Assembly (NCBI GenBank): GCA_958510875.1
Contig: OY294068.1
Coordinates: 150,138,388-150,202,387, forward strand
DNA from: Endomychus coccineus
Taxonomy: Eukaryota > Arthropoda > Insecta > Coleoptera > Endomychidae
DNA length: 64,000 bases
Direction: 5' to 3'
The stretch's first letter is position 1, and every line of letters begins with the position of its first letter. This document shows positions 44,210-56,770 of this stretch, one piece after another. A program made the position numbers and the translations under genes. The notes under the pieces are model-generated. The model was not told the origin of the DNA. It saw nothing but the letters and a program-made list of their open reading frames with translations, and made no database searches.

Positions 44210-45472
44210 CTTTTGATATGCAAGCATCATATACAAAATTTTATTTTTGAAAAATATTAAATAAAAAAATCACTTACTAAAAATAAATAATTACATATAT
44301 GTTCAAAAATTCAAGAATATAGAATTATTTAGAATAATTTAAATAACACATTTGCTTTTATTCAATAACCTTCACCCGATTCACGTGTATATTTTAGTTC
44401 ATTATACCTTCTTTCCCTTCTTTTTAATAATTTTTTTTTAATGTTTTGCAAATAATTAAAAAAAATTGAATACCTTAACAAATTTATACTATACAAGACA
44501 TTAAACATTATAACTCACCAAAAAATATATTTTAATATGCTTTAAGTTTTTTCTTACCTGACATTGTCTTCAATAAAAGTTTTTCTATTATATTTAGAAG
44601 AGGTGCAGTCCTAAACATTGGATGATTGTTTTTATCGAAGGATTAATAAAAGGAAGCATATACCTGTATAATATAGATCATTTTTCGATATGTTCCAAAA
44701 ATAAAATTTTGTAAATGATGTTTGTATATTTACTATAATATATAGATATAGTAACATTGAAATAATAACGTATTTCATAGTACGAAAAATGTAACGCTGA
44801 TGTAGATCACATAAATGGTTGATGATATATATACCGTAAATGGCAAAAAATTTATGAATCGTGAGAAAAAGTTGATACGGACATACACCACATTGAAGAA
44901 CATAAAATGAACTTTACTTTGAGCTTAAGTAGAGTACGCTTCGACTTTTTTGCCAAAAGGGCCATTTTAAAATTTGAGCCAAATTGGCCAAATTCGGACT
45001 TTCAGCAAAACTATTTACTATTTTTAGCTCATGTTTGGACCACTTATTGTGACCGCCTGACCTAATTTTTTACCAAATTCGAATTTGCAATTGCGATGTG
45101 GCCAAAATAGTCAAAATTTGAATTTTTGCTCCAAAAAACGTATTTATATATATATTTCAGGAAGGGGGGTTAACGGAATGTCACGAAACTCGGACTGAAG
45201 GTTTCTAAATACTAATAATAAAAGGGTACTAATTTAAAACCTTAGCCAGAAGTGTAAAGGGTCTAAAAAAGATAAAACACCAAAACTGACCTAAAAAAGG
45301 GCAAAAAAAACAGTTTTTTGAAGGTTAGACATGGTTCCACCCAATATTGGTAATAGAAATTTTAGGATCTTATTATTTTTATCATAAGACAACATTTTTT
45401 CCAGGTCGCTAACCTCTATCAAATTTTTACAAACCTCATCCTATTTTTCCTTAGATTGACTCCACTATTATA
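44210..45472 (+). repeat. Dispersed 1.26-kb repeat G, copy 1
   Basis: 44210-44700 matches 56090-56570 in the same orientation (TAAACATTGGATGATTG...ATACCTGTATAATATA). 44700-45472 matches 55262-56100 inverted (including ATGGTTCCACCCAATATTGG and TAGATTGACTCCACTA). No coding motif. Probably a foldback-type element inserted in the hAT. Confidence 0.6.
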
Positions 45473-45637
45473 CTTGTCATTAGACTTTACCTAGCAATTG
45501 AATACAACCAAGTTATTATTATTCTGTGTCATTTTATCCAACTTATCACAACAACAATAACAATAATAAACCATTAGCTGTCGTGGAACGGATTGATGAT
45601 ACTGGCGGGCTGTAGTTTGGAGACTCCTGATCTGGAT

Positions 45638-46205
45638 TCAAAATTGAAAAATTTTCGAAACTGACATATCCACGAAAATGCGTAAACTTTTTATTTGGGC
45701 TAATTATTACAATACTTTCATTGGGAAGTAAAAACCATTTCATCGCCTCAATTTCATACATTCACAGGCGCACTCAGACATCTTGCGTAGATCGTTTCGG
45801 AAAGGCTCAAAATGGTTATTTCCGTGAACATCCGGAAAATAATTTTTGACCCGAATACAATACTCACTTTACAATATAATAATAGGTACAGTAAGGGAGG
45901 TAAGAATCACTCATTGAACCATTGATTGTAATTTCGAAGTTTAATGAACGTAGCGAAAATAATTAAATTTTGTTTATTCATATAATATATTCATAATTCC
46001 AAGTGTTTGGATATTAATATTTGCCCAATTAATGAAAATGTTGCCATTATTGAATAGCGCTGCAAGCACCTCAACGATAAAAGTTGAGTAAGTATCATAA
46101 AATAATTTTTATACCGTCTGATCTCCAATGGTTCGGAGCTTTCAAACCGTTGTAGCTTTGATCATTAGAATTTAATGCCCTACAGTTTTTTGTGTACCTT
46201 TTTTA
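45638..46205. other. Stretch without recognised genes
   Basis: No coding motif, inverted repeat or RNA gene recognised. Confidence 0.35.
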
Positions 46206-46224
46206 TTATTTTCCGTCCTTTATT

Positions 46225-47690
46225 TTATGAGTGAATTAATGTTTCGGATTGAAAGCAAAATCTGGTGGATTTTACTGCATTTTAGGCGGATTAATTTAGG
46301 TATTAATTAATTTATGATGATGGCATGCATATAGTACATACATCGACGCTAAAAACAGACGCTGAAAGGTTGTAACCCTATGAGCCTGCCGTACACATTA
46401 CATTATTATTTATGAATTACATGCATCATCCATGAAATCTCATTAGAATTAATGAAATTAATTGCTGTTCTGTGTATTTCCTGCTAGGAAATCAGGATCG
46501 GTATTCTGCGTACAATAAATTCGTTGTTTGTTAACTTGAATTAAATTGTCTTGAAAATACACAAACGTTTCACATATTGTGATATGTATCCTTCATACTT
46601 GTAGAAAACTACCTACAATTCAACAATAACTTTTACAGAACCAGAACCTAGCAATTAGTTTTCCATTAAGTATCTTATTAGTTGAAACATTTATTTCTAC
46701 TTCCGAAGAATTTTTTTTCAATTCAACATCAACTAATAATATTTTGGCGTAGATATGTAGAAGACATTATAGCGTGATTCATCGAAAACGAAGAGGAACT
46801 CACAAATAGAGTTAATAATATTCATCTAGAAATTAATTTCTAATTTCCTCAGATGGATGAATGGGGTGCAGAAGGATGGCAGATAGAACATGGGACAGTC
46901 CAATTAAAATAATGCTCTGAATAATGTTGAGTAAAATTCGAAGGCTCATGCATATGCATAAATGTATCACTAAGATCTTGTCATACAGCTAGCATGGGTA
47001 AAATACTGGAACTAACCCACTCCATATAGCAATACAAAGTACTGCAAAAAAGACTTTGTCAACGTAAGCAAAAAGTGTGTTCAAACCCGCTTTGGAAACA
47101 AATAGGAGTGGATACAGGGGAAAGCTCGCCCTGTTAGGAAAGAAGCAATCTTTTGGTATGCCGATGGATCCGGAACAGCAGCAGATACGAGGGTCGGGTT
47201 CTTTGGACCCAGAACCAAATACTCAGTACGCAGGGAAAATACATTAGTATCTTTCAAGCGGGAGTCCATGCAATATAGATGTGCACAACTCAATTTCAAA
47301 CATCACCAGCTCAAGAATAATTCTTGACTGTAAAACCAAACTAAACATCTTAGGAATGCAGAATAGAATCCCCCTCCACAGGGTCTCATGACACAACAGT
47401 TTCGAGGGAAATGAACAAGCGGACGCCTTTGAGCGCAAGAACGTTTAAATGCCGCTGACAGAACCGGAACCCTTCGGTGTAGGAACTCACACTTCACAGG
47501 AACTAGAGACTTTATATTTCGGATTGAAAGCAAAATGTGGTTGATTTTACTGCATTATGGGCGGGCTAATTCAGATATTAATTAATTTATGATGATGACA
47601 TACATATAGTATATACATCGACTCTAAAAGCAGGCGCTGAAAAATTATCATTTTGCAAATGTATCCGTATGAGGCGGCCGTACACATATA
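46225..47690. repeat. Direct repeat pair flanking an RNase H remnant
   Basis: 46225-46395 and 47512-47690 are alike and in the same orientation (TTTCGGATTGAAAGCAAAAT, TTAATTAATTTATGATGATG, GCCGTACACAT). They are about 1.28 kb apart and enclose non-LTR sequence. They lack TG/CA ends, so they are not obvious LTRs; a tandem duplication is equally possible. Confidence 0.65.
47060..47470 (+). pseudogene. Non-LTR retrotransposon RNase H remnant
   Basis: Plus strand contains WYADGSGTAADTRVGFFGPR and TKYSVRRENT (FxDGS-type RNase H start). Further on, in broken frames, come ILDCKTKLNILGMQ-like and FEGNEQADAFERK pieces, the EGNExAD end of the domain. Frameshifts throughout. The C-terminal tail of a similar element lies at 48800-49016, separated by the direct repeat and Jockey copy 3. 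Confidence 0.65.
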
Positions 47691-47764
47691 ATTCAGGACA
47701 TAGACAATCCCACATTCTCCAAATGAATTTTAGTACGAAAGATGTCTTGGAATGCATAATCTGG

Positions 47765-48580
47765 TTAAGTTCAATACAACCAAAACTAAAGCTTGTATTT
47801 TCTTCAGGAAGGCTGCTCCCATAATCCCTCATATGATGATGTCAGGTATTTCTCAGGAAGTCTTCATTATCCATGCTTGGCATCACCACTGACATCATGT
47901 GAGGGCCCTTTCGACAAATGCTTCACTGGCACTTGTTTTCATATTTTGAGCGAAGAACTACTTCGAACCCCACCAGGTCTTCATGATTTACAAAGCACAG
48001 ATTTGACCTGTCCTCGAATACTGTTCACATGTTTGTAGTTCAGGTCCCAAACATATGCTGAAGCACTGAAACACTGTTTGTAATGCCACACTTACGAATG
48101 CAGTTATCTCTCAAGAATATCTTGGAAAGGTGGTCATTATCAACAAAGCACAGATTCGTCATGTCCTGGAGTACTGTACACATATTTTCAATCCAATTCC
48201 GAAACATATGCTGAAGCTGTTTGATTCTATTCATAAGAGACGTTTGGTTGGTAATATCATACTTACGGATACAGTGATATTTCTAGAACATCGTAGAAAG
48301 GTGGGCGATCTCTCCTTTTTCCGTAGATATTTCCAAGTTCGGGTGTCATCGAAAGTCTCATATTTTATTTCACCACGAGCGATTCGAGGTAGGGTGACTA
48401 TACGAGCTTAGACATCTGGCGAACTGCTCTCTATCAGAGTTCATTTTTTGCCAAACTTATAGGAACAACGATTCTTCTTTCCAACAATCCAAACTGGCTC
48501 ACACTATGCTCTATGAACATTGGTTTTTCCCTCGTGTAGTCAAAAGATCAAGTAGAAGAAAAATCATAAAAAAATATATT
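47765..48580 (+). mobile_element. Jockey-type non-LTR retrotransposon, copy 3, 3' fragment
   Basis: Begins at TAAAGCTTGTATTTTCTTCAGG, corresponding to about 8160 of copy 1, and ends near ATCATAAAAAAATATA. An internal segment is present twice (around 47980-48055 and 48135-48215, with ACATATGCTGAAGC). Only the region after the polymerase core remains; no catalytic motif. Confidence 0.75.
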
Positions 48581-48779
48581 TTAGAGCGATTTCTGTTCAA
48601 ATTCCCAGTATTCGTTCTAAACAAAATTAATGTGTGACTTTTAGACTGTAATGTTGAAACGTTCAATCTATCTTATAAGATAACTTGTGAAGGTGCAATG
48701 CCCAAGGCACGAGAATAATCTATAAATACTTATGTCAAGAAGAATCATTACTCAGTACAAAAAGTACTGGAGATCTAAA

Positions 48780-49016
48780 CCGGGATACTGACAATAAAAA
48801 ACAGTCCTAGATAAATTTAGGAAGAAGGATGTTTTGGAAAGTACAAGGTTAAGCAGGAAGAACCTGAGAATCATATCAGGATTCATGACGGGGCACTGCA
48901 AACTCAACGGTGAGATTGGCCTAGTGAACAATGGGATGCATAGATTTTTGTTATGCTTTGACTACACGAGAAGGAAACCTATAACGTTCGAAGATCATCG
49001 TGTGAGCCAGCAGTAG
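48780..49016 (+). pseudogene. C-terminal tail of an RNase H-bearing non-LTR element
   Basis: STRLSRKNLRIISGFMTGHC then KLNGEIGLVN, with later PITFEDHRV, matches the post-RNase H tail of I/R1-like elements (SRxxLRxxxGxxTGHCxLN), as in the copy at 39.7 kb. The knuckle cysteines are partly lost (GMHRFLLCF). Confidence 0.65.
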
Positions 49017-49019
49017 ATT

Positions 49020-51880
49020 GTATGGAGAGGAGATAGACATTCGTATTTTTCTTCAAGGTTTGGAGGCTATAAGCATAGGGAAAGACCTCAGCAGGTAAAA
49101 AGTTCCACAACTTTGCTTTTCGATGAAAGAATGAAGTCTGGTAGGAAGAAATTCGGTAGGTCTCGATCTTGACAGTGAAGATTTGAACTAGTCTACTCCG
49201 CCTGTTTGGGATCTCTCGTGGTGGAACAACAAAGGAGATTTCTGATGAACACCGACCATGAAAGTACCAATAAACTCGTTAGTGTGACGAATAGCTCTCT
49301 TCTGAATAGAATTCAAGAGCTTCAGCGTATGTTTGAGAGTCAAACTCCAAACATGTGAACAGCACTCCAGTTCAGGTCGAATCTGTGCTTTGTAGATTAT
49401 GAGGAGCTGGGATGTAAAGTAGCTCTTAGCACGGAATAGAAAATCAAGTTTTTGTGAAGCGGTTTTCGCAATGGACCTCACATGATCGTCTCATGAGAGG
49501 GTGCTGTTAGTGGTCTACGCGAGCATTGTTATGGAAAACTTCTTTGAAATACTTGTACCTAACATCTGTAACGTTCCGCCGAGCGTTGTATTTTTGTAAT
49601 AATAAATCTGAACTTACTCCAGATTGCTCTAGATTTAATATTTCCCAAACAAGTGAATAGGTTCGAAATCCTATCTCACTGCTTGTAACACTTGAACTTG
49701 TAACAGTCGGCTGGGTATCATTTCAGGTAGCGTTGATACCTCATCGACGAGTTATATGAATTTTAAAATTGTTTGTTGGAACCTATTCGGGTATCAGAGA
49801 TCTTAGTTGATCCGTGTACCCTTAAGGTTCTTTTAAGCTGCCACCACTAGGCGTATATTTCAGCCCACCTAGAAGCTGTTTTTGACTATGAGGCCGCGAT
49901 CCCTTCCAAGGGACCGGCTCGTACAATTACCTATACTTATATCTTTATATCTATTCAAGCGTAAATTCTGAAGGTCGTATTCGCTGAGAGGTGATTAGGG
50001 ATTTCCAGTTAAACTCGTAAATCAAATTAAATAATAAATGTATATTGAATAAAACAAAATTAACAAAAAAAAATGATACATTAACCAACAACGAACGTTT
50101 ATAAAATTAATCCAAAATTTGGTTATAGGAATGATAGCATAGATTTAAAAAGATGTCAAGTTCAGGTTGACCCCAAGTGGGAACCTGAGAAATTATCAAT
50201 GTCGCTAGTACTACCCCCTTCGCCAGCGAGCGAGTTCTTGTCCATGTTCTCTTTAGAGAGTTAAAATAAATGAAGGACTAATTAGCACAACCTCGAACAG
50301 TGATCGGTTTCGCGCTCGATCACGCCGATGATTGATAAATAATGTTCAAAATCAAAGGATTCCTCCCTTTCTGGTAAACTGGGATAAGCCTAACGACATG
50401 ATACTCTATTATCTCCCCTAAGTAATCTCTGATAAACGGAATTTGTATAGACATCCTTAATAGCCTGAATGGCAGGAAAAAATTATATTAACAAATAAAA
50501 CAGTGGCGGGCGGAACATGATCTGAATGGTAAATAACCACATTATATTATATTACCGATTGCGAGGTTGAAGTCAATATAACAGTTGTTCTTTGGCAATC
50601 AAAATGCACTTACCCTGTTGGTCTAATAACCCAACTCTCTCTCGAACCCCCTTGTAGTGATAAGGCACAAATAATTTAAACACTCGATTTTTACGTCGAA
50701 TTAACTTTGGTATGATGTGGAATTGGCACAAAAAACATGATTTTAAATAAGGGAACAAACACTTTACGCGTGACGCGGAAGACGCGAACAAGTCCAGCGC
50801 TGCTTTAGCCCCCCAGGGATGTATAACCCTTGTTGCATTGTTAATTTAATATCTATAAATTTCTTGAACTTGATTTGTATATTCTGGACAAACATTATAT
50901 TAATTGATTTGATTTAATGCAACAATGATCATCCCTGTGGACATAAAGCAAGCTGGCCTTACCGACCAGTACCTGGTGGAGAACTAACTGAGAAGGTGGT
51001 TGAGAACTGTCTTTTTTCCTCAAAGTAATTAGTTTTTATGAAATCATTGAAGCGGGGGGCCACCCCACGCTCAATCTTAGAAAATATGTTCAATTTCGAA
51101 TTCCGGGATCAGAACACGCCCATGAAATATAACAACAGCCAATACGAATCTAACTAGGCGAAAGAATTGCTCTGTTCAACTCCACGTAAACTTTTCCTGA
51201 CTCAGGGAAAAAAAGTACCATTGACCTCGTGCCGTGCTTAAGTTTGTAAAACATGGTTCATGGCTGACCGGCCAATGATACAGGAAAGAGGGCTCAGATT
51301 AACGTCGCTAGGTCTGTCTGGTATATCGTGTTCAAGATATAATAATTTATAAAATTTTCAATTTGAATTGAAATCAATATTATTCAAAGGCCCCAAAACA
51401 AAAAGTAATAATCCGTCGGATTATTACACATTATCATATTAGAGATTGTGGGATCCGCCTTCCTCGAGAAGACGCAAGCTTGAATTTTGGTTTCATTAAA
51501 CTCTACTAGATTATCAGATCCCAAAATCAAAATCTTTGCCAGATCTCCATTAATTACGCCCTCCTTTCCCGGTCATTTCCTCTGGTTTCATTGGATGGTA
51601 TAGGGGTGGTATGAAGTGTACCGTTATCTGCAAAGCTGTGGACGGGACAAGTGGTCACTTACAGCAGATCGTTGATATGGAGCAGATACGAAGTTGGTTC
51701 CGAAACAGGTCCTTGTGGAACACCAGCGCTGATAGCCATTATATCGGAGGATACTCCGTCAACCACCACAAGGAGTTATCTATCTGCGAGAAATTTCTTC
51801 AGTAAGCGACAAAGTTGAAGCGGCAAACTGTATGACGGAAGTTTCCCAAGAAGGCTTTGGTCCCAGACTCGGTCAAATGC
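49020..51880 (-). mobile_element. Jockey-type non-LTR retrotransposon, copy 4, split by an LTR-like insertion
   Basis: Minus strand, colinear with copy 1 from the 3' region (49020-49566: KTASQKLDFLFRAKS, RPELECCSHVW, LKHTLKLLNSIQKRA) and, beyond the insertion, 51429-51880 (reverse-transcriptase part: ADNGTLHT-like, LGTDLFRNQLRI-like). The piece between AACATC (49561-49566) and CATTATCATATTAG (51429) is foreign. Confidence 0.82.
49567..51428. mobile_element. Solitary LTR-like insertion, 1.86 kb, in Jockey copy 4
   Basis: Starts TGTAACGTTCCGCCGAGCG and ends GGATTATTACA, i.e. TG...CA ends. Comparison with the uninterrupted Jockey copy shows CATC on the left and CATT on the right, a 4-bp target duplication with one change, as for Gypsy-type integration. 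No gag or pol motifs inside, so a solo LTR is the simplest view, though it is long. A near-perfect palindrome (AATAATCCG-T-CGGATTATT) closes the 3' end. Confidence 0.65.
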
Positions 51881-51904
51881 TTTGCATAGATTCTGCACAG
51901 AAGT

Positions 51905-52170
51905 AGAAGGAACACCGACTCCGGAGCTATACCTTGTTAATCATATCATCTAATATTCCTATGGCAAATTTCTTCTTATTAACTAACTGAGCAGTGTATT
52001 GAACAAATTCAGAAAGGTCAGCTTCTCTTGAGAAGCTAGACCTAGATCCATCTTGGTAGTTTGTTATGTAATTGTATTTATCAAGAAAGGACATTAATTT
52101 ATTTTATGAAATATTTTCAGATATCTTGAAAAATACATTTATCATGAATATGATTCTAGTTTTCAATAGA
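51905..52170 (-). pseudogene. Reverse-transcriptase fingers fragment, another non-LTR family
   Basis: Minus strand reads KLMSFLDKYNYITNYQDGSR, SFSREADLSEFVQYTAQLVN and KKKFAIGILDDM, like the fingers/palm start of non-LTR reverse transcriptases (RLxxFLxKxxxxxxxQxGFR). It abuts the 5' end of Jockey copy 4 but is not part of that family. Short and broken. Confidence 0.5.
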
Positions 52171-52610
52171 TTGCGGGTCATATCCTATTTGTAACGTCAG
52201 AAAGAATGGTGCTAAACTATTGATATTCCAATGTTTTTAAACTGCGGTAAGGATAGGATTAAATCAATAATCTTTTCAATTTATTCCAATATTAAACCAA
52301 TCTAAACCAAATTCAGTTAATTTGTAGTCCCACTTCTCTTGTCTTCTATTTTTCATCAAATTTTAAGCAACTTTGAAAAATCCGTCTGTCTGTCTGGACG
52401 TTCGTTATGAACTGCTTGTCTACACGATAACTAAGAACGTAAGGTCCCTATCATATTGAAATTTCGACAAAAATCGTTTGTTGTTCGGTGACGAATTCTA
52501 TTGTTTTACAGGGAAATCGTGTGATGAACACTCTTTTTTGGAGGGTTCAAAATAAAAAAGAATCGTTATTCCCAAAGATTCAACTTCAACTGTTTACAAC
52601 TAAAGGCGAT
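52170..52610. other. Stretch with a TCTG-rich patch, no gene
   Basis: A short (TCTG)n-like tract at 52381-52396 is followed by ACACGATAACTAAGAACG. No protein motif. Confidence 0.3.
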
Positions 52611-52611
52611 G

Positions 52612-52684
52612 AACCGAAGGTATGAACTAGGGGCCAGGATACTCGGCTACCTCTCAGGCTCGGGTTCGAACCGCAGAAACGTAA
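52612..52684 (+). tRNA. tRNA-Glu-like relic or SINE head
   Basis: AACTAGGGGCCAGGATAC then TCGGCTACC and GGGTTCGAACC follow the order and spacing of a tRNA-Glu D arm (TCTAGTGGCTAGGAT), anticodon arm and T arm. The anticodon loop is degraded (no TTC), the acceptor stem does not pair, and no intact tRNA can form. A tRNA-derived SINE head is the alternative. Confidence 0.4.
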
Positions 52685-52689
52685 AATTT

Positions 52690-53836
52690 GTTTTGTTTCA
52701 CTTTTTTTTAGAAACATTATTAATTCGAATATTATTTAGTTGTGTAAAGATGGTAATGAAATGAATAATTCATTTCATCATTTTTACACAAATGTGAAGA
52801 GTATCTCATAGAATGTGATACAATTATCGAAAAAAATCTGTAACCAAATCAAATGATTTGGGAAGGATAACTTTGCCACGCACATTATTTATCTATTCTT
52901 CAAGCAGCGACACTAGTTTATACCTGGGTAAATTCTATTGAATCATCTCTTTGCTGATTATATTATGATAGAATAGGTATTTCATTTATAAAAACTTATA
53001 GGTTATTGATCTTCCTTTTCATGTTAAGAGTAGACCATATATTAACTAATAATTCAGATAAAACAACAAATTATGATGATAGATTCGATATTGGTGATAA
53101 TTATTGATCTAGAGTTATTTTTCTATGGATTTAAATACCCGAGTGCAGCGACATTTAATTAATCAAAGTCGTCCATTCACTTTTAAATAACATGGAAACA
53201 CTATTGAAAAAAACAAGTCTTGACGAAAAATGCAATAATAATCATAACATCCTCCTTTTCCCGCTGAAACCAGTATTGGTAAAAATTGTTTCAACTCCTT
53301 TTTCAGAGAATTATGTATGTTCGTAGTAACGATTTTATAACCATGTTCAAGCTATAAACCCGCAAATGGTAGTAAGGTTGTAATTTCCAAATATGAAAAC
53401 GTGTTTCATGAAAGGTTTATTCCAGTTGTTATTAGCTTATCCCTCTAGCGAAAATAAGCCTTTTGGTTTAATCATGTTCATAAAGAGATGAGTCTCGAAT
53501 ACAAACATAGACATTCACACACGCTTCCAGGCAGACTTTGTATATATTTGTGAAATGTCTATTAAATTACATTGTAAAACAGAAACGTAGGGAAAAATTT
53601 CATTCCAGCATTAAATAAATGGAAAAGCCAGACTCCTTTCAGGCGGGTAAGAAATAATTCACCAACAGAACATTTTAGTTTTATTCCATCCATCCTTAAC
53701 TGAGACTGTATTTGTTATCTATGATGCTAGAATAATACAATGTTCAATGTGAATACTTGTTATAACAATAGTTCATAAATTACACTATTAACAAAATTAA
53801 CTGGTACAGCGAAGTTAGATTTTGATGAAAACGAAA
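52690..53836. other. AT-rich stretch without recognised genes
   Basis: No open frame with known motifs, no clear repeats. Confidence 0.4.
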
Positions 53837-55088
53837 TAGTGGCTTCTGTGAGTCGGAAAAATATGAAAATATTTCAGAGCCTAACGAGACTCTGTCCTCC
53901 CCCCGTTTTCGAGGATGCCGGACACGATGGCGGTGGTTTGAACTCTTTCTGAGTTGACCGTCACCCTCAAACGGCCAAAAACAACCCCCAAAAAGGGCGA
54001 AACGCGGATATATCGCCGAAAGTGGTGAAACTCGGATATATCGACATATTCCGAGAAAAACCGCGTCACCACCCGTTTTCGAGGATGCTGAACACGATGG
54101 TGATTCTGGATTTTCTCCCCGAAGCAAACTAACCGCTGAAACGGACAACAACTACCCCTTTGATATCCTGAATTTATGAAGTGGATAAGAAAAATCCGAT
54201 AAGAGAAAATGTATAACAAATCATTGAATACACACCGGATGATATTTCCACATTTGTTGACTGACTGTTCACCCTGAAAAATAGGCGTATACATCGTGTC
54301 TGGCTACGGTATTTGGTGGTTTTTAGATGAGAAAATCTCCTGTATGGAATCAGTGGTACAATTTTACATATTTTGTTTTATTAAATCATAAACATTTTTA
54401 TTTCACGCGTACAATTACTTATTAACTATATATACAAATATAAAACTGTTTCATTGACGCATATAACTACATATCCACTATATATCCATATAAAACATTA
54501 TTATTGACGCATACAATTACATTCATCATAGGTAAATATAAAATATCGTTATAAAATCCATTTTCATTAAAAAAAATGATCCGCTCAATATAATCTACGT
54601 CGCTTACAAGTGGAATTACAGGGTTTAATCCCTTTCGGGGGTTGTTTTTTGCCATTTAAGGGGTGGGGTTGACTCGGAGAGATTCCAAAGTACCGGCATC
54701 GTGTTCAGCATCCTCGAAAACGGGAGGTGACGCAGTTTTTCTCGGAATATGTCTGTATATCCGAGTTTCACCCCTTTCGGGGGTTGTTTTTGGCCATTTA
54801 AAGGGTGGAGTTGACTCGAAGAAATTCCAAAGTACCGGCATCGTGTTCAGCATCCTCGAAAACGGGAGGTGACGCGGTTTTTCTCGGAATATGTCGCTAT
54901 ATCCGAGTTTCACCCTTTTTGGGGGTTGTTTTTGGCCGTTTGGGGGTGACGGTCAACTCAGAAAGAGTTCAAACCACCGCCATCGTTTTCAGCATCCTCG
55001 AAAACGGGTAGGGGGGGGGAACAGAGTCTCGTTAGGCTCTGAAATATTTGCTTTTTTAGGCCTTTTTTCCGACTCACAGAAGCCACTA
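53837..55088. mobile_element. Foldback-type element E
   Basis: Ends TAGTGGCTTCTGTGAGTCGG (53837) and its inverse ending at 55088. Left arm to about 54130, right arm from about 54620. The right arm has a 142-bp tandem (GTTGTTTTT blocks at 54641, 54783, 54925) with CATCCTCGAAAACGGG and CACCCCTTTCGGGGG. The left arm has fewer units. The open frames here are products of the repeats. No clear target duplication. Confidence 0.8.
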
Positions 55089-55261
55089 AAATTGGGATAT
55101 GAATGGAGATTTCCTTTCTAGAAAACTGATGAGCCCTGAGCTTGTAGGTTTCTGTTTCTGGAGGAAATGAGGGTAATATGTAGTTTTATGGATATTAACG
55201 TATTTCCATGTACAAATAAACATATTGTGAAATTAAAACACTACTATATTGATGTCACTTT

Positions 55262-56770
55262 TTAGTGGAGTCAATCTACGGAAAAATAGGACGAGGTTCG
55301 TAAAATTTGATAGAGGTTAGCAACCTGGAAAAAATGGTGTCTTATGATAAAGATAATAAGATCCTAAAATTTCTATTATCAATATTGGGTGGAACCATGT
55401 CTAACCTTCAAAAAACTGGTTGCCCTTTTTTAGTTCAAATTCGAAGTTTTAATTTTTTTTGGACCCTTTTAATACAGGCTATGGTTTGAAATTGGTACCC
55501 GTTCATTGTTGGTATTTGAGGAACCTTCAGTCCAAATTTCGTGACATTCTGGTGGCCCCCCTCCTGGAATATATAATTACGTTTTTTGGAGCAAAAATTC
55601 AACTTGGATGAAATTGGTGAAGAAGTAGGTCGTGGCGGTCACAATGAGTGGTTCAAATATGGGCTGAAAATATTGAACAGTTTTACTCAAAATCCAAATT
55701 TGGCCAGTTAGGCCCAAATTTCAAAATGGCTCCCCCTTTTGTCAAAAAAGACGGAGCCGTACTCTACTACAATGAGTGGTCCAAATATGGGCTGAAAATA
55801 TTGAACAGTTCTGTTTAAAATTCAAATTTGTCTAGTTAGGTCCAAATTTCAAAATGACTCCTCCTTTTGTCAAAAAAGACGGAGCCGTACTCTACTTAGA
55901 TTCAAATTGAAAATTATTTTATGTAATTTAATATGGTATATGTCCGTATCGACTTTTTTCACAATTCATCAATTTTTTGGCCATTTACGGTATATATATC
56001 ATAAGCTTGATTTGATCCACATCAACATTACAGTTTTTGTACTATGAAATACGTTATTATTTTAATGTTACTATATGTATATATTATAGTAAATATACAA
56101 ACATTTTATACAAAATTTTATTTTTGAAACATATTAAATAAAAAAAAATCTCACTAAAAATAAATAATTACCTACATATTATATGTTCAAAAAGTCAAGA
56201 ATATCGAATTGTTTTTTAAAATTTAAATAACACTTTTGTATTTATTTGATAACCTTCACCTGATGTGCGCTCACGTGTATATTTGAGTCCATTATATCTT
56301 TTTTTTTACTTTTTAATAATTTTTTTTTAAATATTTTGCAAATAATTCTTCTTAAATATAATACTTCAATAAACTCATACTATACAAGAAAGTACACATT
56401 ATAACTTACCAGAAAAAAATTATATATTATAATATGCTTTAATTTTTTCCTTACCTGACATTGTCTCCAATATTTTTCTATTATATTAAGAAGAGGCGCG
56501 GTCCTAAACATTGGATGATCGTTTTTATCGAAGGGTTAATAAGGGGAAGCAGATACCTGTATAATATAAATGACTTCTTGTTGATACCTTTAATTTGAGC
56601 TTAAGTAGAGTACGCTCAGACTTTTTTGACTAAAGCTATTGTAAAATTTGAGCCAAATTGGCCAAATTCGTTTTTTTTTCAGAAATTTTTAGCCCATATT
56701 TGGACAACTTTTTGTGACCGCCACGACCTACTTTTTCATCAAATTTCAACCAATCTGGTCTATAAAATTT
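55262..56770. repeat. Dispersed repeat G, copy 2, foldback-like
   Basis: 55262-56100 is the inverse of 44700-45472 and 56090-56570 is a direct copy of 44210-44700. Within this copy, a ~140-bp segment is tandemly doubled (55641 and 55780, with GTCCAAATATGGGCTGAAAA) and reappears inverted at 56590-56760. So it has tandem-bearing inverted arms like the other foldbacks. Confidence 0.6.

Larger units (their letters stand above)
42333..45629 (+). mobile_element. hAT transposon (GTF2IRD2-like clade), 3.3 kb
   Basis: Ends CAGGGGTCTCCAAACT and (inverted) CAGGAGTCTCCAAACT differ at one base. Flanks GTCTAGAT (42325-42332) and ATCTGGAT (45630-45637) agree at 6 of 8 positions. It carries a decayed transposase (43040-44055) and, in its 3' part, a segment shared with 55262-56770 that probably inserted later. 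Confidence 0.85.

Noticed and set aside
46225..47690. Direct repeats interpreted as LTRs of a small retroelement
   Set aside because: No TG/CA termini, primer-binding site or target duplication, and the enclosed RNase H is of non-LTR type.
53780..55121. Overlapping frames of 68-137 codons with repeated GDAVFLGICRYIRVS-type peptides
   Set aside because: They are translations of the tandem arms of foldback E on both strands, not genes.
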